Source: Clostridia bacterium (GTDB lineage Bacteria > Bacillota > Clostridia > Oscillospirales > Acutalibacteraceae). From it: DNA of 64,000 nucleotides. Positions 25,989 through 33,757 of this stretch are shown in pieces. Numbering within the stretch: position 1 is the first letter of the stretch; every line of letters starts with the position of its first letter. The notes under the pieces were generated by a model. The model worked only from the letters and a program-made list of their open reading frames with translations. It did no database searches and had not been told where the DNA came from. The position numbers and the translations under genes were made by a program. The stretch covers positions 62,001 through 126,000 of the forward strand of contig JAGAMO010000009.1 of assembly GCA_017624675.1 (NCBI GenBank), in the 5' to 3' direction.

Positions 25989-27176
25989 TTATTTCCATCT
26001 GCCTTTTGCAATTATAGAAACCTTTGCATTTCCACTAACAGCCCACTTAGTTAAATAATGAAGTATTATTGCGGTGTTTGTCAAACTGTTGATAACCGTC
26101 ATAGGATAACCTGGTGCATAAGTATCGTATGTGCAAGCAGGGGTATTTTTAAAAAGATTAGCAGGGAAGTTCCAAGATTCTGATGAACCAATATATATAG
26201 TTTGTCCCAATGCGTCAGCTTCGGTTGTTGTTATCGTTGTACCAATGGTAGCCCAACATTCAGAATCTCCACTTGCCCATTTTCGATAAGTCCATATATC
26301 GCTTGTAGCTTGCTCAACAATATAGTCTTTTTGAGAATTCAACACCTCGGCAACTATTTCGTTTCTAGAATTATCATCAGTTATTATATAAAAACACCCT
26401 TGAACTTTTTCATCTATTGCATCATACTCTGCTTGTGTTCCTACCCAAACGGTAAATTCACCACTCTTATTTTGTTCTTTAAGGGCCTCCGCAGGTTTGC
26501 TGTTTCCAACCTGCGTTTTGATTGCTTCGTCAACAGCTTTTCCTGACTGTGCATTTTCACTTTCTGGGTTGAAATTTTGGTCTACTTTAATGCCACCATC
26601 ACCTGAAAATTCAATGCCCGAAATTGCTTCTGCTACAGCTTTTCCCGACTGCGGATTTTCACTTTGAGGATTATAGGCAAGGTCAACCACCCCGCCGTTT
26701 CCGCTTTCTCCCTTGTCTCCCTTTTCGCCTTTGAATTTGCCGTTATCGGCATCATCTCTGACCGACTGAGCAATTTGGGTTGCTTTTTTAGTCTCATCTA
26801 AAATCTGAGCATATATGCTTTGTGTCGGCTCTTTCGGCTCATCTCCCAATTCATAACCGCTCTCTAAAACTTCAATTTCTCCCCTTATGGTAGTGGCAAG
26901 AGTATCACCTCTGCTACCAAAAACGGAAACTGTGAAAAAGGGCGGTTTTATGACCTCAAAAGGCACAAAACACTCGTCCTTTCCCGTGCAATAATCACTG
27001 CCGGAATTAAGCAGAATTTCTACTGCCGTTTCACCGTTTTTAAAGACAGCGGTTTTCGTGAAATCCTTCCAACTTTCAGGAAAAGAAAACCTAATTTTTT
27101 CGAATTTGACACTGTCAGAAACAGTCCTTTCCAAAATCAATAAAGAGCCATTTTCCAAAACATCAACTTTAATCAT
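25989..27176 (-). CDS. Phage baseplate/tail fibre-like protein with collagen-like segment
   Basis: This 395-residue protein has an N-terminal domain (about 1-110) like the baseplate/fibre attachment domains of clostridial phages (SFPESWKDFTKTAVFKNGE). A helical linker with TQIAQSVRDDADNGKF follows, then a short collagen-like run (KGEKGDKGESGNGG, about residue 150). Two copies of an 18-residue repeat come next (about 169-186 and 203-220), both with the core SEN-QSGKAV-EAI, and then a C-terminal beta-rich domain. AAAGGAG precedes the ATG. In a phage it would bind host surface carbohydrate. Here it stands without capsid, portal or tape-measure genes. Confidence 0.78.
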   Translation of the reverse strand: MIKVDVLENGSLLILERTVSDSVKFEKIRFSFPESWKDFTKTAVFKNGETAVEILLNSGSDYCTGKDECFVPFEVIKPPFFTVSVFGSRGDTLATTIRGEIEVLESGYELGDEPKEPTQSIYAQILDETKKATQIAQSVRDDADNGKFKGEKGDKGESGNGGVVDLAYNPQSENPQSGKAVAEAISGIEFSGDGGIKVDQNFNPESENAQSGKAVDEAIKTQVGNSKPAEALKEQNKSGEFTVWVGTQAEYDAIDEKVQGCFYIITDDNSRNEIVAEVLNSQKDYIVEQATSDIWTYRKWASGDSECWATIGTTITTTEADALGQTIYIGSSESWNFPANLFKNTPACTYDTYAPGYPMTVINSLTNTAIILHYLTKWAVSGNAKVSIIAKGRWK

Positions 27177-27290
27177 ATTTTTTCTCCTTTCTTTTTGTAC
27201 CGAAAGCCCATACCTCCACTAGGCTTTTAAATTTGATACTACTCATAGAAAGTTAGGTTTCTGCAATTTGTAAGGATTACAAAATAAAAA

Positions 27291-27314
27291 AGCCCACTGC
27301 AAAAGCAGTGAGCC
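27291..27314 (-). terminator. Terminator after rubrerythrin
   Basis: On the minus strand GGCTCACTGC and GCAGTGGGCT pair around TTTT, followed by a run of T. It lies 18 bases past the rubrerythrin stop and closes the sufC-sufB-rubrerythrin transcript. Confidence 0.85.
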
Positions 27315-27331
27315 GTTTTGAATTTCAATTA

Positions 27332-27865
27332 TTAATAATTTTCTTTTCTAACCTCAAAATAAGCCTTGGGATGAGCGCAAACAGGACAAACTTCGGGAGC
27401 CTTTTTGCCGATTACCAAATGACCGCAGTTGCGGCATTCCCACATGGTTTCCTCAGCTTTTTCAAACACTTTTTGCATCTCAACATTATTTAAAAGCTTA
27501 AGATATCTTTCCTCGTGGGTCTTTTCAATAGCAGCTACCATACGGAACTTTTTAGCAAGTTCTGTAAAGCCCTCTTCCTCTGCCTCATCAGCAAAGGTAG
27601 CATACATATCGGTCCACTCGTAATTTTCACCCTCGGCTGCTGCCTTAAGGTTTTCTGCGGTGGAGCCTAAAGCCTTTAATTCTTTAAACCACATTTTAGC
27701 GTGTTCTTTTTCGTTGTTGGCAGTATCAAGGAAGATGGCGCTTATCTGTTCGTATCCTTCCTTTTTTGCAACAGAGGCAAAGTAAGTGTACTTATTACGA
27801 GCCTCAGATTCACCCGAAAAAGCTGCTCTTAAATTTTGTTCTGTCTTTGTACCTTTTAAATCCAT
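27332..27865 (-). CDS. rbr: Rubrerythrin
   Basis: This 177-residue protein has an N-terminal ferritin-like di-iron domain with repeated E-x-x-H/E patterns ([34 protein letters not shown] and [13 protein letters not shown]). A C-terminal rubredoxin-like domain has two Cys-x2-Cys pairs, ECRNCGHLV and [10 protein letters not shown]. It reduces hydrogen peroxide in anaerobes. I use the ATG at 27865 behind GAGGTGA rather than the GTG within that ribosome site. It is 36 bases downstream of sufB and likely co-transcribed, linking peroxide defence and Fe-S assembly. Confidence 0.96.
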   Translation of the reverse strand: MDLKGTKTEQNLRAAFSGESEARNKYTYFASVAKKEGYEQISAIFLDTANNEKEHAKMWFKELKALGSTAENLKAAAEGENYEWTDMYATFADEAEEEGFTELAKKFRMVAAIEKTHEERYLKLLNNVEMQKVFEKAEETMWECRNCGHLVIGKKAPEVCPVCAHPKAYFEVRKENY

Positions 27866-27901
27866 TTTTATCACCTCAAAATATATTTAAAGCTGAGCGC
27901 T

Positions 27902-28819
27902 TTATTTCAAAAATCCGTTAACTATCTGTTCCTCGGCTTCTTGCTCGGTAAGACCCAGGGTCATAAGCTTGATTAATTGCTCTCCCGCAATTTTACCGAT
28001 TGCCGCCTCATGAATAAGGGAAGCATCAATATGGTTAGCAGTAATTTCGGGCACTGCCGAAACCTTTGCATTATCCATAATAATAGCATCACATTCGGTG
28101 TGGCCGTTACAAATATTATTACCATTTATTCTCGATAAAAACAACTGATATGAATTATCTTTTGCAACCGAACGGGAAACCACATTAGCACTTGAATTTT
28201 CACCATCTAAATCAACGACAAAATCGGTTTTTGCAGTTTCTACACCGCTTGTCATCAACTTTTCTCTGATAACGAGAGTTGCATTGTCTTTGAGCTTGGC
28301 GGTAGTTTTGCGGTCGGTAGAGTCAACACCGCTTAGCTGTGTTGTTTCCATCTCCATATATCCGCCCTCGTCAATATTTATAACTGTGGTGGGGTTCATA
28401 TTGCTTTCTCCCTTACCGTCAGCAATACCAATGTGTTTTTCGGTATAGGTAACCTTTGCATTTTTACCGACAAAGAATGTATGAACACCGTCATGACGGG
28501 ATTCTTCATCTCCGCAGTTATGAATACCGCAACCGGCAACAATTTCAACATCACAGTTATCGCCAATGTAAAAATCATTGTAAACCAGTTCTTTAAGACC
28601 TGTTTGGCTGATAATTACGGGAATATGCACCTTTTCACCTTTAGTATTGGGTTTAATTATGATATCTATTCCGGGTTTATCAGTTTTTGTCTTAATATCA
28701 ATATTTTCAGTAACACGTCTGCTTTCAAGTTCACTGTTAGCGCGGATATTATAGGCTCCCTCGGGGGTGCCCTCCATATCGGCTATAATCTTTAAAAGCT
28801 CTAATTCGGTATTATTCAT
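27902..28819 (-). CDS. sufB: SufB/SufD-family Fe-S scaffold protein (short, SmsB-like)
   Basis: This 305-residue protein has the SufBD core: VYNDFYIGDNCDVEIVAGCGIHNCG near residue 79, FVGKNAKVTYTEKHIG near 115 and the C-terminal AIIMDNAKVSAVPEITANHIDASLIHEAAIGKIA, which has the conserved histidine and alanine-rich turn. It is much shorter than the roughly 470-residue SufB of E. coli and matches the compact partner of SufC found in anaerobes. Together they form a minimal two-component Fe-S cluster assembly system. Its start directly abuts the sufC stop. No sufS, sufU or sufD is present here. Confidence 0.88.
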   Translation of the reverse strand: MNNTELELLKIIADMEGTPEGAYNIRANSELESRRVTENIDIKTKTDKPGIDIIIKPNTKGEKVHIPVIISQTGLKELVYNDFYIGDNCDVEIVAGCGIHNCGDEESRHDGVHTFFVGKNAKVTYTEKHIGIADGKGESNMNPTTVINIDEGGYMEMETTQLSGVDSTDRKTTAKLKDNATLVIREKLMTSGVETAKTDFVVDLDGENSSANVVSRSVAKDNSYQLFLSRINGNNICNGHTECDAIIMDNAKVSAVPEITANHIDASLIHEAAIGKIAGEQLIKLMTLGLTEQEAEEQIVNGFLK

Positions 28820-29554
28820 TTATTTTTCCTCCGTTTGAGCTTTAAGTACAGAACAGCCCATATCAGTAGCGTGAAGAAGTTCGGGCAGAATTTCATCTTT
28901 TGTGCCCTCTGCCTTAAGTGTGCCGTTTGCAAGTACTATTACCTTATCGGCAATATTCAAAATTCTCTCTTGGTGAGAAATAATTATAATCGAACCGCCT
29001 AAGTTATCGTGCATTTTTTCAAATACTTTAATAAGGCTTTTGAAACTCCAAAGGTCAATTCCTGCCTCAGGCTCGTCAAAAATTGAAATCTTGGTAGAAC
29101 GGGCAAGAACAGTTGCAATTTCAATTCTTTTAAGCTCACCACCCGAAAGAGAGGCGTTAACCTCACGGTTAATATAATCTCTAGCACAGAGACCTACTTG
29201 AGACAAATAATCACAAGCCTCGCTGATGCTAACATCTCTGCCAGATGCCAAACTAATTAAATCGTGCACAGTAATGCCCTTAAAGCGAACGGGTTGCTGA
29301 AAAGCAAAGCTTACGCCTTTCTTGGCTCTTTCAGTAATGGATAAATCGGTAATATCCTCTCCGTCAAGCAAAATCTGACCGCTTGTGGGCTTTATAATTC
29401 CTGCGATAAGCTTAGCTAGAGTGGATTTGCCGCCACCGTTGGGGCCTGTAATTACTACAAAGCCATTATCTATTTTTAAACTTAGATTTTTAATAATATC
29501 CTTTGAGCCTTCCTCATTTTCGGCTGTAAAGGAGACATTTTTAAGTTCTAACAT
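28820..29554 (-). CDS. sufC: SufC Fe-S assembly ATPase
   Basis: This 244-residue ABC-type ATPase has Walker A GPNGGGKSTLAKLIAGI near residue 38, the Q-loop SFAFQQPVRF near 85, the signature ASLSGGELKRIEIATVLA near 143, Walker B KISIFDEPEAGIDLWS near 165 and the switch histidine in IIIISHQERIL. SufC drives cluster formation on the SufB scaffold. GGAGGA precedes the ATG. It is the first gene of a sufC-sufB-rubrerythrin operon behind a sigma-A-like promoter. Absence of membrane domains and the SufB neighbour exclude a transport role. Confidence 0.95.
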   Translation of the reverse strand: MLELKNVSFTAENEEGSKDIIKNLSLKIDNGFVVITGPNGGGKSTLAKLIAGIIKPTSGQILLDGEDITDLSITERAKKGVSFAFQQPVRFKGITVHDLISLASGRDVSISEACDYLSQVGLCARDYINREVNASLSGGELKRIEIATVLARSTKISIFDEPEAGIDLWSFKSLIKVFEKMHDNLGGSIIIISHQERILNIADKVIVLANGTLKAEGTKDEILPELLHATDMGCSVLKAQTEEK

Positions 29555-29584
29555 TTTTTCCTCCGTTTTATTAATCCTTACAAT

Positions 29585-29613
29585 ATAATACCCCTTTTTA
29601 TGGAAAAAATCAA
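29585..29613 (-). promoter_or_regulatory. Promoter of sufC-sufB-rubrerythrin
   Basis: The minus strand has TTGATT, a 17-bp spacer and TATTAT about 30 bases before the sufC start. Confidence 0.7.
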
Positions 29614-29672
29614 CACTATAATTATTATGTTTTGTGTCTTTTTGAGTATTTTTTAAAAATATGAAAAAAATG

Positions 29673-29701
29673 TTGATTATAACTTTGTAAAGTGATAAAA
29701 T
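29673..29701 (+). promoter_or_regulatory. Promoter of the diaminopimelate dehydrogenase gene
   Basis: TTGATT and TAAAAT are separated by 17 bp. The start codon lies 27 bases beyond the -10 box, behind TAGGAGTG. Confidence 0.75.
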
Positions 29702-29728
29702 TAACCTTGTAATTTAGGAGTGATTAAA

Positions 29729-30709
29729 ATGATTAGAATAGGAATTGTAGGTTACGGCAACTTAGGACGCGGCACCGAAAGCGCTATTTTGCAAAATCCC
29801 GATACCGAGCTTTACGGTGTTTTTTCACGCCGTGACCCCGCCACTGTTAAAACACTTAGCGGTGCTAAGGTTTACCATTTAGACAATATTTTAGAGCACA
29901 AGGAAAATATTGATGTGCTTATAATTTGCGGCGGTTCGGCTACCGATTTACCCGTTCAGACCCCTGCACTTGCTGAGCATTTCAATGTTGTTGACAGTTT
30001 TGATACCCACGCTAAAATCCCCGAGCATTTTGAAAAGGTTGATGCACAGGCTAAAAAAGGTTATAACATTGCCGTTATTTCAACAGGTTGGGACCCCGGT
30101 ATGTTCTCCTTAAACCGCCTTTACGCCGAGGCTGTTTTGCCCGACGGCAAAGACTATACATTTTGGGGAAAGGGTGTAAGCCAAGGTCACTCTGACGCTA
30201 TCAGAAGAATTGAGGGTGTTATTGACGCCCGTCAGTATACTATCCCTGTTGAAAGTGCAGTTGAAAAGGTAAGAAAGGGCGAAAACCCCGACCTTACAAC
30301 ACGCGAAAAGCACACAAGGCTTTGCTTTGTTGTGGCACAAGATGGTGCCGACCTTGAACGCATTGAAAAAGAAATTGTAACAATGCCCAACTATTTTGCC
30401 GATTACGACACCACAGTTAATTTCATTTCTGCCGAAGAAATGAAGCGCGACCACAGCGGTATTCCCCACGGCGGTATGGTTATCCGCAGCGGCAAAACGG
30501 GTCTTAACAAAGAGAATACTCACATTATCGAATACAGTTTAAAGCTTGACTCTAACCCAGAGTTTACATCAAGTGTTATTTTGGCGTATGCAAGGGCTGC
30601 TGTTAGAATGAAAAAAGAGGGAATGACAGGTTGTAAAACTGTATTTGATATCCCTCCCGCATATCTTTCTCCCAAATCGGGCGAAGAATTAAGAAAAAAT
30701 TTGCTATAA
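29729..30709 (+). CDS. ddh: meso-Diaminopimelate D-dehydrogenase
   Basis: This 326-residue NADP-dependent enzyme opens with MIRIGIVGYGNLGRGTE, the nucleotide-binding loop, and continues with GVFSRRDP near residue 32, STGWDPGMFSLNRLYAEA near 118 and WGKGVSQGHSDAIRRIEGV near 147. It makes meso-diaminopimelate from tetrahydrodipicolinate in one step for lysine and peptidoglycan. The ATG at 29729 follows AGGAG by 8 bases; the in-frame GTG at 29720 overlaps that site. The gene stands alone, with its own promoter and terminator. Confidence 0.96.
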   Translation: MIRIGIVGYGNLGRGTESAILQNPDTELYGVFSRRDPATVKTLSGAKVYHLDNILEHKENIDVLIICGGSATDLPVQTPALAEHFNVVDSFDTHAKIPEHFEKVDAQAKKGYNIAVISTGWDPGMFSLNRLYAEAVLPDGKDYTFWGKGVSQGHSDAIRRIEGVIDARQYTIPVESAVEKVRKGENPDLTTREKHTRLCFVVAQDGADLERIEKEIVTMPNYFADYDTTVNFISAEEMKRDHSGIPHGGMVIRSGKTGLNKENTHIIEYSLKLDSNPEFTSSVILAYARAAVRMKKEGMTGCKTVFDIPPAYLSPKSGEELRKNLL

Positions 30710-30712
30710 TGA

Positions 30713-30741
30713 AAAAACTCCCTTTTGAAAGGGAGTTTTTT
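30713..30741. terminator. Bidirectional terminator between ddh and spo0A
   Basis: AAAAACTCCC pairs with GGGAGTTTTT around a TTTTGAAA loop, placed between the convergent ddh and spo0A stops. Confidence 0.87.
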
Positions 30742-30746
30742 ATGTA

Positions 30747-31523
30747 TTAACTGATTTTCAATTTTAATCTAAGCTTATCGCTTATCATTGCAATAAATTC
30801 GCTGTTGGTCGGCTTTCCGCGCTCATTTTGGATAGTGTATCCAAAGTAGGAATTAAGAACATCAATATCCCCTCTGTCCCAAGCCACCTCAATAGCATGA
30901 CGGATAGCTCTCTCCACTCGGGAAGCGGTGGTGCTGTGTTTTTTTGCAACAGTTGGATATAAAAGCTTAGTTACTGAATTTATAATATCGCTGTTTTTAA
31001 TTGAAAGCATAATGGCTTCCCTTAAATAGTGATAGCCCTTTATATGAGCAGGAACGCCGATTTGATGAATAATATCGGTTATCATTACTTCTAAATTAGT
31101 GTCAGTAATCACACTGTCCTTAACCACCAAGGGCTGACGCTCGTTTTTCCAGCCCGAAAGTTGTATGATTCTTTGTGCCATTATATTAACATCAAAGGGC
31201 TTCAAGAAATAATAATTAACTCCGCCGTCGATAAGTTCTTTTTCAAGTCTCTCGTTGTCAAATCCCGACATTGCCATTATCATTGGCTTGTCCTTTAAAT
31301 TGCTTTCATCTATGCTTTTAATAACACCTAAGATATCCATATTGGGCATAAAAACATCCGCCAAAACAATATCGGGTGTCTCCCTTTTTATAGCTTCAAT
31401 AACCTTTAAGCCATCTTTTTGACAAAGTATAACATTCATTCCATAAGCCTTAAAAGTTCTTGCACAATTTTCACCTAATAGCGATGAATCGTCAGCAACA
31501 ACTATTTTTAACTGTTTTTCCAT
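30747..31523 (-). CDS. spo0A: Sporulation response regulator Spo0A
   Basis: This 258-residue protein has a receiver domain (1-125) with the acidic pair DD at 11-12, the phospho-acceptor aspartate at about 56 (LADVFMP) and a conserved lysine in YFLKPF. The DNA-binding domain (about 145-258) contains the strongly conserved [19 protein letters not shown] and [17 protein letters not shown]. It is the master switch of endospore formation. The GAGGAGAG ribosome site is strong. A sigma-A-like promoter lies 34 bases upstream. No spoIVB is adjacent, unlike in many clostridia. Confidence 0.97.
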   Translation of the reverse strand: MEKQLKIVVADDSSLLGENCARTFKAYGMNVILCQKDGLKVIEAIKRETPDIVLADVFMPNMDILGVIKSIDESNLKDKPMIMAMSGFDNERLEKELIDGGVNYYFLKPFDVNIMAQRIIQLSGWKNERQPLVVKDSVITDTNLEVMITDIIHQIGVPAHIKGYHYLREAIMLSIKNSDIINSVTKLLYPTVAKKHSTTASRVERAIRHAIEVAWDRGDIDVLNSYFGYTIQNERGKPTNSEFIAMISDKLRLKLKIS

Positions 31524-31556
31524 AAAATTTTACTCTCCTCTTCTGGTTTTTTCCAT

Positions 31557-31585
31557 ATATTACCATATTTTGCATACCATTTCAA
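31557..31585 (-). promoter_or_regulatory. Promoter of spo0A
   Basis: The minus strand shows TTGAAA, 17 bp and TAATAT. I could not identify a convincing sigma-H promoter or a full Spo0A box nearby. Confidence 0.62.
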
Positions 31586-31681
31586 GCATTTTTACTAAAA
31601 TAGCATAATTTTTATTGAAATATATAGAAATCTCCCTTTTTCGAGTTTTTTGGACAAATTCATCCTACAAATTTTGCTATT

Positions 31682-31764
31682 TGAATCACAATAAAAGCGT
31701 AATAACCTTTGACAAGACCTATAAATTTTTGTATAATAATTTATATATATGAATCACAACAAAA
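31682..31764 (+). repeat. Direct repeat pair flanking the hydrogenase operon promoter
   Basis: TGAATCACAATAAAA at 31682-31696 and TGAATCACAACAAAA at 31750-31764 differ at one of 15 positions. The first lies just upstream of the -35 box and the second just past the predicted transcription start. They are candidate operator sites for an unknown regulator. Confidence 0.55.
31709..31737 (+). promoter_or_regulatory. Consensus promoter of the hydrogenase/phosphatase operon
   Basis: A perfect TTGACA and a perfect TATAAT are separated by exactly 17 bp, about 54 bases before the first gene. Confidence 0.88.
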
Positions 31765-31790
31765 CAAATATAAAAAGCGAGGTTGATTTT

Positions 31791-32030
31791 ATGAAAATCA
31801 CTGTTTGTATTGGAAGTTCTTGCCACATTAAAGGCTCAAGAATTGTTGTTGAAGAACTCCAAAAGCTTATTTCAGAAAACAATTTAACCGAAAAAATTGA
31901 ACTTGCGGGAACGTTTTGTATGGGCAAATGTCAACAGGGTGTTTGCGTGACTGTTGATGATGAGTTTTATTCGGTAAGTCCCGAAACAGTTAAAAACTTT
32001 TTTGAAGAAACCGTTAAAAACAAGATTTAA
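31791..32030 (+). CDS. Thioredoxin-like [2Fe-2S] ferredoxin
   Basis: This 79-residue protein has four cysteines in a thioredoxin-like [2Fe-2S] arrangement: CIGSSC at the N terminus and FCMGKC near residue 43, with another cysteine in QGVCV. It resembles the NuoE C-terminal domain. It is the first gene of an operon with two [FeFe]-hydrogenase-like proteins and a SpoIIE-type phosphatase, so it probably exchanges electrons with them. The ATG at 31791 is preceded by GAGG with suitable spacing; the longer frame from 31749 has no ribosome site. Confidence 0.88.
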   Translation: MKITVCIGSSCHIKGSRIVVEELQKLISENNLTEKIELAGTFCMGKCQQGVCVTVDDEFYSVSPETVKNFFEETVKNKI

Positions 32031-32080
32031 TTTTAGCACAACGAGTTTTTACTACTCTTATTACATTAAGGTGAAGAATT

Positions 32081-33757
32081 ATGCCAAATTGTTTAACGCT
32101 TAAAAAATCCAACTGTAAAAACTGTTATAAATGTATCCGCCATTGCCCCGTAAAATCCATTCGTTTTTCGGGCAATCAGGCACATATCATAGGAAACGAG
32201 TGTATTCTTTGCGGACATTGTTTTGTTGTTTGCCCCCAAAACGCCAAAAAGATTGTAAACGAGACCGAAAAGGTTAAAGTGCTTCTCCAAACAGGCGACC
32301 CCGTTATTGTAAGTCTTGCTCCATCCTTTATTGCAAACTATGAGGGCGTAGGTATAAACTCTATAAAAAAAGCTCTTAAGTCTTTGGGATTTTATGATGT
32401 AGAGGAAACCGCAATAGGTGCAACCATTGTTAAAAACGAATACGAAAGAATGCTTAAAGAGGATAACAGAGATGTTCTTATTTCCTCTTGTTGCCATTCC
32501 ATAAATCTACTTATTCAAAAATATTTCCCACAAGCCTTGGGATATTTAGCAGATGTTATGTCCCCTATGCAAGCACATTGCAACGACATAAAGAAGCGTA
32601 TCCCAAATGCCAAAACCGTATTCATTGGTCCTTGTGTTGCAAAAAAAGATGAAGCCGAGCATTACAGCGGTATTGTAGATGCCGTTTTAACCTTTGAAGA
32701 GCTTACCGCTTGGCTTAAGGAAGAAAACATTATATTGGAGCCTGAAACCGATGAAAATCCAAACAGCCGTGCCAGATTTTTCCCAACAACAGGCGGCATT
32801 TTAAAGACAATGGCACAAGACGCCCCCGGTTATACATATTTAGCTCTCGACGGCGTTGCAAACTGTATTGAAGCCATCAAGGATATCATCGATGGCAAAA
32901 TCAGTAAATGCTTCATTGAAATGTCGGCTTGTGTAGGTAGCTGTATCGGCGGACCGATTATGGAGAAAAACCACCGTTCCCCCGTTAGAGACTATATTGC
33001 CGTTTCAAACTTTGCGGGTGAAAAAGATTTTGTGGTTGATATGCCTTCTATTTCAGAACTTAAAAAAGATTTCGAATATATAGAACACAAGCTGCCACAG
33101 CCCAGTGAAACCGAAATTAACAGCATATTGCGTCAAATGGGCAAATTCAAGCCCTCTCAAGAGTTAAACTGCGGCTCTTGCGGTTATAATACCTGCCGCG
33201 AAAAAGCAACCGCCATAGCACAGGGCAAGGCTGAAATTTCAATGTGCCTGCCATATTTAAAGGACAAAGCTGAAAGCTTTTCAGATACCATCGTTAAAAA
33301 CACTCCCAACGGACTTATTGTTTTAAATGAACAGTTGGAGGTTCAACAGATTAACGATGTTGCTATGAATATTATGAATATCCGCTCGGCTTCCGATGTT
33401 TTGGGCGATGGTGTAATCCGTATTCTTGACCCAACCGTCTTTATGAATGTCCTAAGAACGGGTAAAAATGTAAAAGACGAACGTGTTTATCTTGCAGAAT
33501 ACCGCCGTTTTGTAGAGCAGACCATTGTTCACGACAAGGAATCCCACCTTATCGTAGCTATTATTAAAGATATTACCGAGCAAGAAACCGAAAGAGAGAA
33601 AAAAGAAAGTATCAGCCGTCAGACCGTTGAGGTTGCCGACAAGGTGGTTGACAAGCAGATGCGAATTGTTCAGGAAATTGCATCTTTACTTGGTGAAACT
33701 GCCGCTGAAACAAAAATTGCTTTAGCAAAGCTAAAGGAGTCTATAAGCGATGAATGA
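32081..33757 (+). CDS. Sensory-type [FeFe]-hydrogenase with PAS domain (HfsB-like)
   Basis: This 558-residue protein has two [4Fe-4S] motifs (cysteines at 12, 15, 18, 22 and 41, 44, 47, 51). A hydrogenase H-domain follows, with L1 SSCCHS near 134, L2 GPCVAKKDEAE near 183 and L3 MSACVGSC near 281. Then come a further four-cysteine FeS domain (CGSCGYNTC near 364) and a PAS domain (about 405-505). The H-cluster cysteines are kept, but the motifs deviate from TSCCP and MACxGGC. That, together with the PAS domain, matches the group C sensory hydrogenases rather than a bulk H2 producer. Its end overlaps the phosphatase gene by 8 bases. Confidence 0.88.
   Translation: MPNCLTLKKSNCKNCYKCIRHCPVKSIRFSGNQAHIIGNECILCGHCFVVCPQNAKKIVNETEKVKVLLQTGDPVIVSLAPSFIANYEGVGINSIKKALKSLGFYDVEETAIGATIVKNEYERMLKEDNRDVLISSCCHSINLLIQKYFPQALGYLADVMSPMQAHCNDIKKRIPNAKTVFIGPCVAKKDEAEHYSGIVDAVLTFEELTAWLKEENIILEPETDENPNSRARFFPTTGGILKTMAQDAPGYTYLALDGVANCIEAIKDIIDGKISKCFIEMSACVGSCIGGPIMEKNHRSPVRDYIAVSNFAGEKDFVVDMPSISELKKDFEYIEHKLPQPSETEINSILRQMGKFKPSQELNCGSCGYNTCREKATAIAQGKAEISMCLPYLKDKAESFSDTIVKNTPNGLIVLNEQLEVQQINDVAMNIMNIRSASDVLGDGVIRILDPTVFMNVLRTGKNVKDERVYLAEYRRFVEQTIVHDKESHLIVAIIKDITEQETEREKKESISRQTVEVADKVVDKQMRIVQEIASLLGETAAETKIALAKLKESISDE

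Larger units (their letters stand above)
24374..27176 (-). mobile_element. Phage-derived fibre-endolysin-holin cassette (remnant or domesticated)
   Basis: Four tightly packed minus-strand genes (fibre, small fibre partner, amidase, holin) are bounded by terminators at 27.29 and 24.33 kb. The end of a siphophage or myophage late operon has this order. No integrase, terminase, capsid or repressor is present within the window, and I found no flanking direct repeats that would mark attachment sites. All four reading frames are intact. Confidence 0.6.

Noticed and set aside
31640-31665. A Spo0A box upstream of spo0A (TTTGTCCAAA-like)
   Set aside because: The match to the consensus is partial and would be expected by chance in AT-rich sequence.
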